64,000 bases of DNA from JALZUV01 sp963837025 (lineage in GTDB: Bacteria; Pseudomonadota; Alphaproteobacteria; Rickettsiales; JALZUV01), in the NCBI GenBank assembly GCA_963837025.1, contig CAWILT010000001.1, positions 682,001 through 746,000 on the forward strand. Reading direction: 5' to 3'. This document shows positions 1 through 9,900 of the stretch, piece by piece. The translations under genes and the position numbers were made by a program. The notes beneath the pieces were generated by a model that was given only the letters and a program-made list of their open reading frames with translations, made no database searches and was not told the origin of the DNA. Position 1 is the stretch's first letter; every line of letters starts with the position of its first letter.

Positions 1-2115
1 ACGACCCTGACCATCAGTTAAACGACCATCATCCAACACTTGTAGCAATATATTAAATACATCGGGATGCGCTTTTTCCACCTCATCAAATAAAATTACC
101 TGATACGGACGGCGGCGTACAGCTTCAGTCAGCACGCCTCCTTCATCATAACCCACATAACCCGGAGGCGCGCCAACTAACCGCGCTACCGCATGCTTTT
201 CCATAAATTCTGACATATCAATACGCAGCAACGCATGTTCATCATCAAAAATAAATTCGGCCAAAGCTTTAGTCAATTCGGTTTTACCCACGCCTGTAGG
301 GCCTAAAAATAAAAATGATCCAATAGGGCGATTCGGATCCTGCAAACCAGATCGTGAACGGCGCACTGCGTTAGCTACTGCTTTAATCGCTTCATCTTGG
401 CCAATGACGCGTTTATGCAATAAATCTTCCATTTGCAGCAATTTTTCGCGCTCGCCTTCCAGCATTTTATCGACAGGTACACCCGTCCAACGCGATACCA
501 CAGCGGCAATATCGTTAGAGGTAACCGCTTCGGCTATCACACTTCCGCTATGTTCGGTCTCAGCTTCTTTAAGTTGTTTTTCCAGCGCTGGAATTAAACT
601 ATAATGAATTTCGCTGGCTTTTTCTAACTCACCTTTTTGTTGCAACATAAGAAAATCGAGTCGGGCGCGCTCTAGTTGTTCTTTCAAATCTTTGCCTGAA
701 TCAAGGCGCGATTTTTCGGATTGCCATTTTTCGCTGATCGCATCGGACTCATCTTGTAAAACCTCAATTTCATCTTTCAACTTCAACAATCGCTTTTGTG
801 AGGCATCATCTTTTTCTTTCTTTAAGGCTTCTGATTCAATTTTCATTTGAATCAGCTTACGGTCAACTTCGTCAAGCGCCTCTGGTTTTGAATCCACCTC
901 CATACGCAGGCGGCTAGCGGCCTCATCCATTAAATCAATCGCCTTATCAGGCAAAAATCGGTTGGTAATATAACGGTTTGATAACGTAGCTGCCGATACT
1001 AAAGCCGAATCGGCGATGCGTACCCCATGGTGCATTTCATATTTTTCTTTCAATCCGCGCAAAATTGAAATGGTGTCTTCCACCGTTGGCTCGCTCACAA
1101 ACACCGATTGAAACCGCCTTGCTAAGGCAGCATCTTTTTCAATATATTTACGATACTCGTCTAATGTGGTTGCACCAATACAATGCAATTCGCCACGCGC
1201 CAAGGCGGGCTTTAAAAGGTTCGAAGCATCCATACTGCCCTCACCTGCGCCTGCGCCCACCAGCGTATGCACTTCATCAATAAATAAAATTACTTCGCCT
1301 TCCGCATGGGTTACCTCTTGTAACAAAGCTTTTAAGCGCTCTTCAAATTCTCCACGATATTTTGCCCCTGCAACCAAAGCGCCTAAATCGACCACCAATA
1401 GCCGCTTTTCTTTCAACGTATCCGGCACATCGCCGCCAATAATTCGTTGTGCGAGTCCTTCAATAATAGCGGTTTTACCCACCCCGGGTTCGCCTATTAA
1501 AACTGGGTTATTCTTGGTACGGCGTGATAAAACCTGCATTGTACGACGAATTTCCTCATCACGGCCAATCACGGGGTCAAGCTTGCCATTTCGCGCAGCT
1601 TCCGTTAAATCGCGCGTATATTTTTTCAAAGCTTCAAAGTTATCTTCCGCATTAGCTGAATTCGCTTTGCGGCCTTTGCGTTGCGCTTTAATTGCTTTTT
1701 CAAGTTTTTGCGGTGTCACGCCTGACCCAGCTAATATTTTACCCGATGGCGAATCGGCGCTTAAGCTAATTGCTTGTAGTAAGCGTTCTGTTGTCACAAA
1801 TTCATCACCCGCTTTATCTGCCAATTCTTGGGCAACCGCAATGACGCGCGCTGTTGCAGGCTCTAAATGCAATGACCCCGAACCGCTGCCTTCTACTTTA
1901 GGCAGTTTTTTGAGTGCCAATTCAATATCAGTTTGCAAATTAGCGGTATCACCACCAGCGGCTTCAATTAATTTAAACGCAGCACCTTGCTTATCATCTA
2001 ATAATGCCTTGGTGATATGCTCAGTCGTAAAACGCTGATGATTTTCGCGAAGTGCGATGGTTTGGGCAGCCTGAATAAAACCACGGCTTCTATCGGTAAA
2101 TTTTTCAAAGTCCAT
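1..2115 (-). CDS. clpB: ATP-dependent chaperone ClpB, C-terminus cut by window edge
   Basis: Hsp100 AAA+ disaggregase that works with DnaK/DnaJ/GrpE to rescue aggregated proteins in the cytoplasm. About 705 codons are visible from the ATG at 2115 (AAGGA ribosome site six bases upstream) and the frame is still open at base 1. Seen in order: an N-terminal repeat domain, first nucleotide-binding domain with Walker A GEPGVGKT and FIDEVHT, a long charged middle-domain coiled coil, then the second domain with Walker A GPTGVGKT and LFDEVEKAHP. The middle domain separates ClpB from ClpA and ClpC. The final roughly 150 residues lie outside the window. It is divergent from the DUF3108 gene with only 70 bases between starts; no heat-shock promoter is recognisable there. 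Confidence 0.97.
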   Translation of the reverse strand, partial: MDFEKFTDRSRGFIQAAQTIALRENHQRFTTEHITKALLDDKQGAAFKLIEAAGGDTANLQTDIELALKKLPKVEGSGSGSLHLEPATARVIAVAQELADKAGDEFVTTERLLQAISLSADSPSGKILAGSGVTPQKLEKAIKAQRKGRKANSANAEDNFEALKKYTRDLTEAARNGKLDPVIGRDEEIRRTMQVLSRRTKNNPVLIGEPGVGKTAIIEGLAQRIIGGDVPDTLKEKRLLVVDLGALVAGAKYRGEFEERLKALLQEVTHAEGEVILFIDEVHTLVGAGAGEGSMDASNLLKPALARGELHCIGATTLDEYRKYIEKDAALARRFQSVFVSEPTVEDTISILRGLKEKYEMHHGVRIADSALVSAATLSNRYITNRFLPDKAIDLMDEAASRLRMEVDSKPEALDEVDRKLIQMKIESEALKKEKDDASQKRLLKLKDEIEVLQDESDAISEKWQSEKSRLDSGKDLKEQLERARLDFLMLQQKGELEKASEIHYSLIPALEKQLKEAETEHSGSVIAEAVTSNDIAAVVSRWTGVPVDKMLEGEREKLLQMEDLLHKRVIGQDEAIKAVANAVRRSRSGLQDPNRPIGSFLFLGPTGVGKTELTKALAEFIFDDEHALLRIDMSEFMEKHAVARLVGAPPGYVGYDEGGVLTEAVRRRPYQVILFDEVEKAHPDVFNILLQVLDDGRLTDGQGR

Positions 2116-2185
2116 TACAAATCCTTCATGTTCATTGCTGAGCGGGGTTTACGCATTTACAGCTTTTGTGTTTCATGTTATATAA

Positions 2186-3007
2186 ATGGGCATGAAGCAC
2201 CCCTATTTCAAGTCTTTGATTGTAATATTTTGTTGTTTACTGGCGCAACCTGTATGGGCTGAAAATTTTCAATTTGAGGGAGATTATGTTTTTTCGTGGA
2301 GCGGTTTGCGTATCGGCAAAATGAATTTAAAAATGCAACAAGATGCATCAGACTATTCAGTTAGCTCACAAATTAAAACATCGGGTGTGGTTTCGGTTTT
2401 TAGCGATCATACCAGTCGTTCGCAAGCTAAAGGCAAAACATCAAGCTTAAATTATAACCCCTTAACGTATCGCAGCGATTATAATAGTGGCAATAAAGAT
2501 AAGGTGATTGATCTAACTTATAATGGCCAAGGCAAATTATTATCAGAAGTGGTTTTACCATCGCGTGGCGCGCGCCCAGAAGTGGATGAGAGCTTAAAAC
2601 AAAATACGATGGATGTTCTATCAGCCTTTTTTGCCATGCGCGATCATGTGAAAGAATCGCTACTGAGTAATCATAAGGGTGACATTATTGTACCAATTTT
2701 TGATGGTATTCGCCGCTTTGATCTTGTTGCCACCATTACGGATGCCAATACGAGTATTTCGAATGAGGGGCAAAACATTCCGGCAGTTAAATTGAATGTG
2801 AAGCGCAAGCCTTTTGGTGGATTTAAAGATAAAGAGCTAAAGCGCATCGCTAAAGGCGAACCCAATATTGAGCTTTTTATTGAAAAGAAGAATTTTACCG
2901 TGCTAGGTGTTCAAATGTCGGTTTATGGCGGTCAAGCAACGGCATGGGTTAAAGACTCATGCGTAAATAATTTGTGCAAAAAAACTGAGCAAGTCGCTTT
3001 AAAATAA
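2186..3007 (+). CDS. Exported DUF3108 domain protein
   Basis: A 273-residue protein with a clear Sec signal peptide (hydrophobic run IVIFCCLLAQ, likely cleavage after VWA near residue 25), so it is probably periplasmic. The mature part starts FEGDYVFSWSGLRIGKM and is rich in beta-strand-like segments, the pattern of the DUF3108 family common in alphaproteobacteria. The function of that family is not established. Start could also be the ATG two codons later (2192); neither has a good ribosome site. It precedes a methyltransferase by 25 bases on the same strand, and a short CCAC/GTGG hairpin lies between them. Confidence 0.8.
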   Translation: MGMKHPYFKSLIVIFCCLLAQPVWAENFQFEGDYVFSWSGLRIGKMNLKMQQDASDYSVSSQIKTSGVVSVFSDHTSRSQAKGKTSSLNYNPLTYRSDYNSGNKDKVIDLTYNGQGKLLSEVVLPSRGARPEVDESLKQNTMDVLSAFFAMRDHVKESLLSNHKGDIIVPIFDGIRRFDLVATITDANTSISNEGQNIPAVKLNVKRKPFGGFKDKELKRIAKGEPNIELFIEKKNFTVLGVQMSVYGGQATAWVKDSCVNNLCKKTEQVALK

Positions 3008-3032
3008 ACGTGCCTTCCACTAAAGTGGGCAA

Positions 3033-3770
3033 ATGAACTGGCCGCTATGCTCTGAATTTAAAACTTTTTATGCGTCGCATCTTGGCCAAGTATGCAGCTA
3101 TCATCTACGCAAAAAAATACTCGAAATTTGGCCACATGCGAAAAATGAAACCATTCTTTTTTTAGGATATGGCTTGCCCATTATGCGGCCCTATCTTAAA
3201 TCAGCCGATGTGTTAGGTGCCATAATTCCCCACGCCATGGGGTATATGGCATGGCCAAACGACGATACCCTAAATTATGCGATTAGCAGCGATGAGAATA
3301 TGCTCCCTTTCCTATCGGGCACTGTTAACCGCATAGTCTTAATGCATAGCCTAGAATATGCCCAGCCTGTTGCTACAATGCTTGCTGAAGCACAGCGTTG
3401 CCTAACCCCTTCTGGCCGATTGCTGGTGATGGTCCCCAATCGCTTGAGCTTTTGGGCACGAGCCGAACACACTCCATTCGCGCACGGGCAACCTTACAGC
3501 CTGAATCAGCTTAAAAAATTATTTGATGATGATGCTTTTAGGTTAGTTAGCACCCACCAATGTCTATTTTTCCCGCCCACGAAAAAGCGCGCTTTTTTGA
3601 AATTTTCACGTATTTATGAACGATTAGGAAAACGCTTTTTCCCTCATTTTGGGGGTATGTTAGTGATGGAATATTCAAAATCGGTGCTTGAACCTTTGAA
3701 AGAAAACACGGTGAAAGCCACGCTCACTGAGGCACAACCAGTGCGCGCAAATATTCGCAAATCATTCTAA
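3033..3770 (+). CDS. Class I SAM-dependent methyltransferase-like protein
   Basis: A 245-residue protein with a Rossmann methyltransferase outline: ILFLGYGLP at the position of the SAM-binding glycine loop (motif I is degenerate, lacking the usual GxGxG), NRIVLMHSLEY as motif IV, and a post-motif segment CLTPSGRLLVMVPN typical of methyltransferase type 11 domains. In other alphaproteobacteria a protein of this kind often lies near gloB, which here is about 2.3 kb away on the other strand. Substrate unknown. The weak glycine loop leaves open that it binds SAM poorly or not at all. Confidence 0.72.
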   Translation: MNWPLCSEFKTFYASHLGQVCSYHLRKKILEIWPHAKNETILFLGYGLPIMRPYLKSADVLGAIIPHAMGYMAWPNDDTLNYAISSDENMLPFLSGTVNRIVLMHSLEYAQPVATMLAEAQRCLTPSGRLLVMVPNRLSFWARAEHTPFAHGQPYSLNQLKKLFDDDAFRLVSTHQCLFFPPTKKRAFLKFSRIYERLGKRFFPHFGGMLVMEYSKSVLEPLKENTVKATLTEAQPVRANIRKSF

Positions 3771-3830
3771 CTAATTTTTAACCTTTACCCTGCATAGTAA
3801 GAGTTCACACATTTGTGAAACTAACATTAC

Positions 3831-3844
3831 AGGTAAGGATACCT
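3831..3844 (+). promoter_or_regulatory. Small stem-loop holding the ribosome site of the next gene
   Basis: AGGTA (3831-3835) and TACCT (3840-3844) are perfect inverted repeats around a four-base loop AGGA, the only Shine-Dalgarno-like sequence in front of the ATG at 3851. If it folds in the mRNA, the ribosome site sits in the loop. Five base pairs is short, so this may be chance. Confidence 0.3.
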
Positions 3845-3850
3845 CCGATC

Positions 3851-4609
3851 ATGGCACAGAAAAAGAAATATGCCTCATTAAAAAATCCTACGATTGAAGC
3901 AATCGTGGGTGAACATTTTCGTTTTGCTAATCCTGAACAGGCGATGGAAAGGCTTGAAGCGCTGAATGATAGTTTTATCACTTCACGACTTCCTGAAAAT
4001 TTGGATCCCAATCCAAAGGAAATTAAATTGTGGATTCGCGGCTATGGCCTTTCAGCGGCGATGCTTGAAAAAGGCTATATTGGCAATTATGCGCGATTTG
4101 AAGTTAAACGCGTGGAAAAAAATAAATGGACGATTGCGCCTGTTTTACTTTCGATTGATAAAAAATACCATCCACAGCGCCGCCAACCTACGCGCCGCCA
4201 TCCTAATTGGGGGCACCCCATTATGCGCGATATTAAAAAAACGCGCGTTCATAAAACGGTAGATACAGCACAGAATGAGCTCGTGCGTTTGCATGAACTA
4301 TTCCCTGAAGTGTCAATTCCGCTTACCAATAAAATGTACATCATGGTTTATCAAAAAACCGAAGATGATCAGCCACCAATTCGCAAATGGGTGTTAGAAA
4401 TTAAGGCCACTGACGATGGTGCAGGCTTTTATATTGATAATTATCCGAATGAATATCAAAATGAAGTGCGTGAAAAAATTGCGCAATCGAGCGAATCGCA
4501 AGTGGCTCCGATTAAGAAAGAAGCGGTGGGTAAATTCACCTCTGCGGCACTGTTAAAGAAAAGCCGCAAAAAAGCACCGCCAGTCAAGAGACCTGAAACA
4601 ACGGAATAA
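3851..4609 (+). CDS. Unrecognised cytoplasmic protein with basic C-terminus
   Basis: I do not recognise this 252-residue protein. It has no signal peptide or membrane segment. The N-terminal half has an amphipathic helix EQAMERLEALND and the segment KEIKLWIRGYGLSAAML. A basic stretch (QRRQPTRRHPNWGHP, about residues 113-127) follows, then a mixed region with WVLEIKATDDG and a Lys/Arg/Pro-rich tail (KKSRKKAPPVKRP) that could bind nucleic acid. A GTG at 3815 would add 12 residues, but the ATG at 3851 with MAQKKK is the more natural start. The gene ends just before the hairpin terminator shared with aroG. Confidence 0.7.
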   Translation: MAQKKKYASLKNPTIEAIVGEHFRFANPEQAMERLEALNDSFITSRLPENLDPNPKEIKLWIRGYGLSAAMLEKGYIGNYARFEVKRVEKNKWTIAPVLLSIDKKYHPQRRQPTRRHPNWGHPIMRDIKKTRVHKTVDTAQNELVRLHELFPEVSIPLTNKMYIMVYQKTEDDQPPIRKWVLEIKATDDGAGFYIDNYPNEYQNEVREKIAQSSESQVAPIKKEAVGKFTSAALLKKSRKKAPPVKRPETTE

Positions 4610-4629
4610 AATTAGTAACTTTACTCTTT

Positions 4630-4659
4630 AAAAATACCGCCTTATTGGGCGGTATTTTT
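4630..4659. terminator. Bidirectional intrinsic terminator
   Basis: A perfect 12-bp inverted repeat, AAAAATACCGCC (4630-4641) and GGCGGTATTTTT (4648-4659), with a six-base loop TTATTG. A GC core flanked by A-run and T-run gives a usable terminator in both directions, which fits its place between the converging gene at 4609 and aroG. The aroG stop codon (4642-4644) lies in the loop, so the hairpin overlaps the end of that coding region. Confidence 0.88.
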
Positions 4660-6039
4660 ATTGGTGTCATGATATTTTTTAATTTCCTCGGCAATTAGAA
4701 AAGCCAATTCCAAGCTTTGCGAGGCATTCAAACGCGGATCGCAATGCGTATGATAACGGCTGCCCAAATCAATTTCAGAGATAGCTTGGGCACCGCCTAA
4801 ACATTCGGTTACATCTTGACCCGTCATTTCAAAATGTACGCCTCCTGCATAGGTGCCTTCCGCTTGATGCACCGCAAAAAACTCGCGCACCTCGCTCAAA
4901 ATATCAATAAATTTTCGTGTTTTATAACCGTTAGGCGATTTAATCGTATTGCCATGCATCGGGTCGCATGACCAAATTACATTTGCACCTTCTTCTTTTA
5001 AAATGCGAATGAATTTAGGCAGGTGATCGCTCACATTACCTGCTCCCATGCGCACAATATAAGTCAATCGTCCGGCTTCATTTTCCGGATTAAGTGTTTG
5101 GGTCAATCGCAACAAATCATCCTTTGTCATTGAAGGGCCCAGTTTACAGGCGATTGGATTACTTATGCCGCGCATATATTCAACATGAGCATGATCGGGC
5201 TGGCGGGTTCTATCGCCAATCCACAACATATGGGCTGAACATGCATAATGCTTACCATCCACTCGATGCTGGCGTGTTAGCGATTCTTCATAGCCAAGCA
5301 ACAATGCTTCGTGCGAGGTATAAAAACGCGCCTCATTTAGCTCTTCCATATTATTCATATCAAGGCCACAAGCTTCGATGAAGCGAACACATTCAGCAAT
5401 TCTATCCACCAATTTTTCAAAACGGCGACCTTGGGCTGATCCGTCAATGAAATCCATATTCCATTGCGAAATTTGCTGCAAGGATGCAAACCCACCCGAA
5501 CCCAAAGCGCGCAAAAAATTAAGCGTCGCGGTAGATTGGTTATAAACTTTCAGTAGCCGCTCAGGATCAGGCGCGCGGCCAGTGGTTTCAAACTCCATCG
5601 CATTCACCGCATCACCGCGATAGCTGGGCAATTCTACACCTTCTTGCGTTTCAGTTCCGCCTGAGCGTGGCTTGGCAAACTGCCCTGCAATACGCCCCAC
5701 CTTCACCACGGGGCAACCTGCCCCATACATTAACGCCACCGTCATTTGCAATAAAACCCGGAAAAAACTGCGTAAGTTATCTTGGCTAAATTCAGCAAAA
5801 CTTTCCGCACAATCGCCACCTTGCAATAAAAAGGCACGGCCATGACACACTTCGGCCAAATCACGCTTCAATTGAATTGCTTCTCCTGCTGAAGTTAAAG
5901 GCGGATAAGATTGCAGTTGCGATTCAACATATTTTAATTTTGCATCATCTAAATATTCGGGCTGTTGTTGAATCGGAAAATCGCGCCAGCTTTGCGGTGT
6001 CCATAGCGAGGGTGTATGAGGTTTTGAGTGTGTTTTCAT
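4642..6039 (-). CDS. aroG: 3-deoxy-D-arabino-heptulosonate-7-phosphate synthase, class II
   Basis: Condenses phosphoenolpyruvate with erythrose 4-phosphate, the first step of the shikimate pathway. At 465 residues it has the class II (plant/actinobacterial type) fold rather than the E. coli AroFGH type. Seen motifs: LLQGGDCAESFAEF with the metal-ligand Cys, the phosphate-binding PRSGGTE, CDPMHGNT, HFEMTGQDVTECLGG and the C-terminal CDPRLNASQSLELAF. Together with aroC near 62 kb it implies aromatic amino acid synthesis. Two and a half copies of AAGATGT (6040-6056) lie directly before the start and no clear ribosome site is present. Confidence 0.96.
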   Translation of the reverse strand: MKTHSKPHTPSLWTPQSWRDFPIQQQPEYLDDAKLKYVESQLQSYPPLTSAGEAIQLKRDLAEVCHGRAFLLQGGDCAESFAEFSQDNLRSFFRVLLQMTVALMYGAGCPVVKVGRIAGQFAKPRSGGTETQEGVELPSYRGDAVNAMEFETTGRAPDPERLLKVYNQSTATLNFLRALGSGGFASLQQISQWNMDFIDGSAQGRRFEKLVDRIAECVRFIEACGLDMNNMEELNEARFYTSHEALLLGYEESLTRQHRVDGKHYACSAHMLWIGDRTRQPDHAHVEYMRGISNPIACKLGPSMTKDDLLRLTQTLNPENEAGRLTYIVRMGAGNVSDHLPKFIRILKEEGANVIWSCDPMHGNTIKSPNGYKTRKFIDILSEVREFFAVHQAEGTYAGGVHFEMTGQDVTECLGGAQAISEIDLGSRYHTHCDPRLNASQSLELAFLIAEEIKKYHDTNKNTAQ

Positions 6040-6105
6040 AAGATGTAAGATGTAAGCGACCCATTCATAGGATGCAAGTACTCAAATGCGTTCATTAAAA
6101 TAGTT

Positions 6106-6843
6106 TTAATAGCTATCGCGCAAACGTCGCAAATGTGCAAATTCCTCAAGCGTCTTAGCGGTTAGAAAGAGGTTTGTTTCCAGTTCCACTTCCAAGCGCT
6201 CCGGTACAGTAGGTTTGCCTTGTCGGTGCTTATTTAAAATTTCATTATATCGAGCCTGCAATTTAATGTTATGTGGGGCTTGTTTCAAAGAAAATTCAGC
6301 ATTTTTAAGCGTGTATTCATGCGCGCAATAAATGAGAGTTTCAGGAGGTAGTTGTTTTATCTGCTGTAAACTATCAAACATTTGCGCAGGCGTGCCCTCA
6401 AACAACCGTCCGCAACCCATTAAAAACAGCACATCGCCGCTAAATAACGCGTTTAGTGATTCACAGTAATAGGTAATGTGCCCCAAAGTATGGCCGGGCA
6501 AAAACATCACCTTAAAATCCAAATTCTCCCATCTCACCTGCTGACCAACAATCACCCGCTCATCCAAAGCAGGTAATCGATAGGCATCATCCGCAAATCC
6601 CGTAACTTTTGCGTGAGTTTGCCGCACTAAATCCGCCACCCCATCTGTATGGTCAGCATGATGGTGCGTTAGTAAAATATGCGATAATATAAGTTGATGT
6701 TGATTTAAATAGCTTAGTATGGGTCCACTCATACCCGGGTCAATCACAAGAGCTGTTTTTGTACTTTTATTTGTGATGATGGGAACATAGTTATCCTGTA
6801 AAATAGGTATCATTTGCACAGAATAATTTTTATTTAATTTCAT
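6106..6843 (-). CDS. gloB: Hydroxyacylglutathione hydrolase (glyoxalase II)
   Basis: Hydrolyses S-D-lactoylglutathione to lactate and glutathione in methylglyoxal detoxification. The 245-residue protein is a metallo-beta-lactamase fold with the binuclear metal motif THHHADHTDG (about residues 59-68), PGHTLGH, FSGDVLF and the C-terminal CAHEYT that belongs to the glyoxalase II family. The start MKLNKNYSVQMIPILQDNYVP matches the usual N-terminus. It is divergent from the large RTX-like gene, with about 115 bases of AT-rich sequence between. Confidence 0.95.
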   Translation of the reverse strand: MKLNKNYSVQMIPILQDNYVPIITNKSTKTALVIDPGMSGPILSYLNQHQLILSHILLTHHHADHTDGVADLVRQTHAKVTGFADDAYRLPALDERVIVGQQVRWENLDFKVMFLPGHTLGHITYYCESLNALFSGDVLFLMGCGRLFEGTPAQMFDSLQQIKQLPPETLIYCAHEYTLKNAEFSLKQAPHNIKLQARYNEILNKHRQGKPTVPERLEVELETNLFLTAKTLEEFAHLRRLRDSY

Positions 6844-6908
6844 AAGGCCCTGTAATAACGTAAAATATATAGATTGTTTTTTAGATAAGTTTAAAACTAT
6901 GTTAATGT

Positions 6909-6937
6909 TTTACACGTATATTAGTTAATATTGATAA
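6909..6937 (+). promoter_or_regulatory. Possible promoter of the FecR/RTX gene
   Basis: TTTACA at 6909-6914 and TGATAA at 6932-6937 are separated by 17 bases, a plausible sigma-70 spacing in an AT-rich gap. Many similar hexamers occur by chance in this composition. Confidence 0.3.
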
Positions 6938-6957
6938 ACAACTGAAGTGATTTCATC

Positions 6958-9900
6958 ATGTCTGAATTAAAACTATTACATACCAATGCCCTTTCCGCCA
7001 CTCAAATTGCTGTTGATTGCAGTGCGATGCAAGGCATGTGTAATTTACCCTTAGGTAACGAAATGCTGGATGCCACTTTTACGAAAGAAGGACACGATCT
7101 TTTAGTGCAGACTCAAGCACGATTAGTAATTGCTGAAAATTATTTCACACATCAAACGGCACCCGTTTTATTATCCGAAACAGGCAAAAAAATAAATGGC
7201 GTTACTGTCGAAAACTTTATCAAATCGGAAACGTATAACGAATATGCTGGGCCCATATCAGCTGAGCCTTCCATCGGAATTGTAGAAAAAATAGCCGGCA
7301 GTGTGCATGTTAAACGTGCAGGTGCCGATATTGAATTAAAGCAGGGCGATGCGGTTTTCCAGAATGATGTTATTGAAACGAATGGCGAAGGAAAAATTAG
7401 CCTTACCTTTAACGATAATTCCGTTTTTACATTAGGCAATAATGCCCGCATGACGCTTGATAGTTTTGTCTATGATGCTGAAACAGGCGATGGCTCATCA
7501 TCCGTCAATGTTATCAAAGGTATGTTTAAGTTTGTGAGTGGCGAAATTGCGGCGAATAACCCTGGTGAAATGCAAGTTGAAACACCCGTTGCCACCATCG
7601 GTATTCGCGGCACCACCGGTGGTGGATCGGTGCAAGGCGAAGGCTTAGATAATGATTTTTATCTTGAGCCTAATGCTGATGGAACCGTTGGTTGGTTTGA
7701 TGTAATAACCCAAGCAGGCACTACATCGGTTAATCAGCCTAATACGGTGGTTGAAGTCACTAGCTTTACCCAAGCTCCATCTGCCCCGGAATTTGTTGCA
7801 CATGAACAAATTGAAATTGATTTTAATCAGGTGATTGATTTTTCAACCGGCGGAAAATATGAAACGCGTGAGCAATCTGACGCAATAGATACAGGCGAAC
7901 AATTGCAGCAAGATGAAGCATTTGAGCAAGTGCTTGAAAATGTTGAAGCCAGCGATGAAACAATTCAAACGGAAGATGCACTCACTAACGAAGTTACCGA
8001 AGGTGAGAGTGAAGCTGAGGCAGAAACTTTAGAACAAATTGCCACTACATTAAGCGGTGAAGAAACCGATATCTCAGAATCCGATAAAGTGAATCTCACG
8101 CTTGAAAGCAAGCAAGATGGCTTAAAGAACGATAGCGCAAAAATTGAAAAAATATTTAATAACAAACTGGATATTGAAAAAGCACAAGCCAACGAGCTTA
8201 ATCATAATGCAGATAAAGCTTTTGAAAAACCTGTGCAGTCGGTAGAGAATTTTGTAACCGAAACCCGCGTGGACTTAGTCAGCAAAATCTTAAATAGCCA
8301 AAATTCAAATCCCGGTAATGGGAACGCTAATAGCGGAAACGGAAATAGCGGTGGAAATGGTAATAGCGGTGGTAACGGCAATACGAGCGTGCCTACCAAC
8401 AATACCCAAATCATTCTCGAAGATAAATCAGCTCTACAAACATTTGAAAATTACGCCAGCTCGGAATTTAAAGCTAATTTAAATTATAAGAATCAGCTTA
8501 ATTTTGAGCTTAAAAACTCTGCGGGTGTTAATGCGACAGATATCAGCGCAAAAGAAGGAATAAACGCAACTTTCAACAATGTAACCGATTTATCATTTGA
8601 AAATAAAGTCACGAACACCGTTGACGTTGTAACGATTAAAGGGAATAGCACTGGCATTCTTACATCAGGCGGCAATGATATATTCCGAATTGGCGATGGC
8701 ACAAACGCAGTTAACACCGGCACTGACACCAAAGGTCTTACAATTAAAACTGAAGCCGGTGACACCATCATTCTAGAGAATAACAGCTTAGATTCCAACA
8801 TAGGCGATTCAGTAAAGCTTAACCTTATACATGATGGAACCGGTACAAGCATCATACAAACATCGTATAAATTCTCTGATTTTGATTTAACAAAAAATGG
8901 CAATCTAAATCTTAATTATCTAGGCAACAACATTGAGATTTCGGGTAAATATGAATATCATGAAACTACTACATTTGACTTCAATCAAATCGGAATTTCC
9001 AAAATAGCAGACATTCGTGATTTAAGTAAAACTGATTATGAAACACCTGAATATTTAATGACAACAAATAATGTATCCGTTTTTGACGATACCTATACAA
9101 TTACTCGAGGACAAATCAATACTCTTGATGGTAATGACACTATAACCTTAAAAGCACTTGCTATCGGCAATGAGGATGCCACCGTAAATGCAGGTGGTGG
9201 TCATGATCGTATTATAATTGAAAACGGTGCTGTTGATAACGCCAAAATTCATGGCGGCAGTGGTTTCGATATTATTGATTTTTCTAGCATCACAACAGGT
9301 GTAACATTGGATTTAAATGCTACGAATGGCGTTGCAAAAAATATTGGAGGAACAAATAATGATACTATCGTTTCTACTTTATCCGGTATTGAAGCCTTTG
9401 TTTTCGGGAGTGGTGCTGACACCATAAATACCGTTAATAATAAAAGTGAATATATCAATGGTGGCGGTGGTGGCGATACTATTACGGGTGATGCTCTAGA
9501 TTTTGTATCTTACGCAACCTCTACAGCCGTTAACATTGATTTAAGTAAGCAAACCCAAGAAAGTGGTGGTGATGCCAACGGTGACCAATTATCTGGTATT
9601 AACAACATTATTGGCTCGGCTCAAAATGATATTTTAATCGGTAATAATGCTGATAACATTTTAATTGGTGGCGGCGGTGATAATATCTTAGATGGTGGCA
9701 TTGGTACCGATACGATTGATTATTCCAATCATTCAACTGGGATTGAGTTAAACTTAATCAATTCAACAGTAAGACATCATAAAACAGCAGTCGATACTTC
9801 CAATAATATAGATATTTTTAATAATATAGATAATTTTAATAGTATTGAAAAAGCAATCGGAACAGATTTCTTTGATAAAATGATTATTGATGCCCAAAAT

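Noticed and set aside
1166..2038. A 290-codon open frame on the plus strand opposite clpB
   Set aside because: It is antisense to a fully conserved ClpB coding region and has Ser/Pro/Ala-rich shadow composition with no domain.
6037..6056. Two and a half copies of AAGATGT just before the aroG start considered as a phase-variation tract
   Set aside because: Too few copies, and aroG is a housekeeping gene; change in number would only alter the untranslated leader.
8311..8389. Short direct repeats considered as a CRISPR array
   Set aside because: The repeats are in frame in a coding region, have no unique spacers and no cas genes are near.
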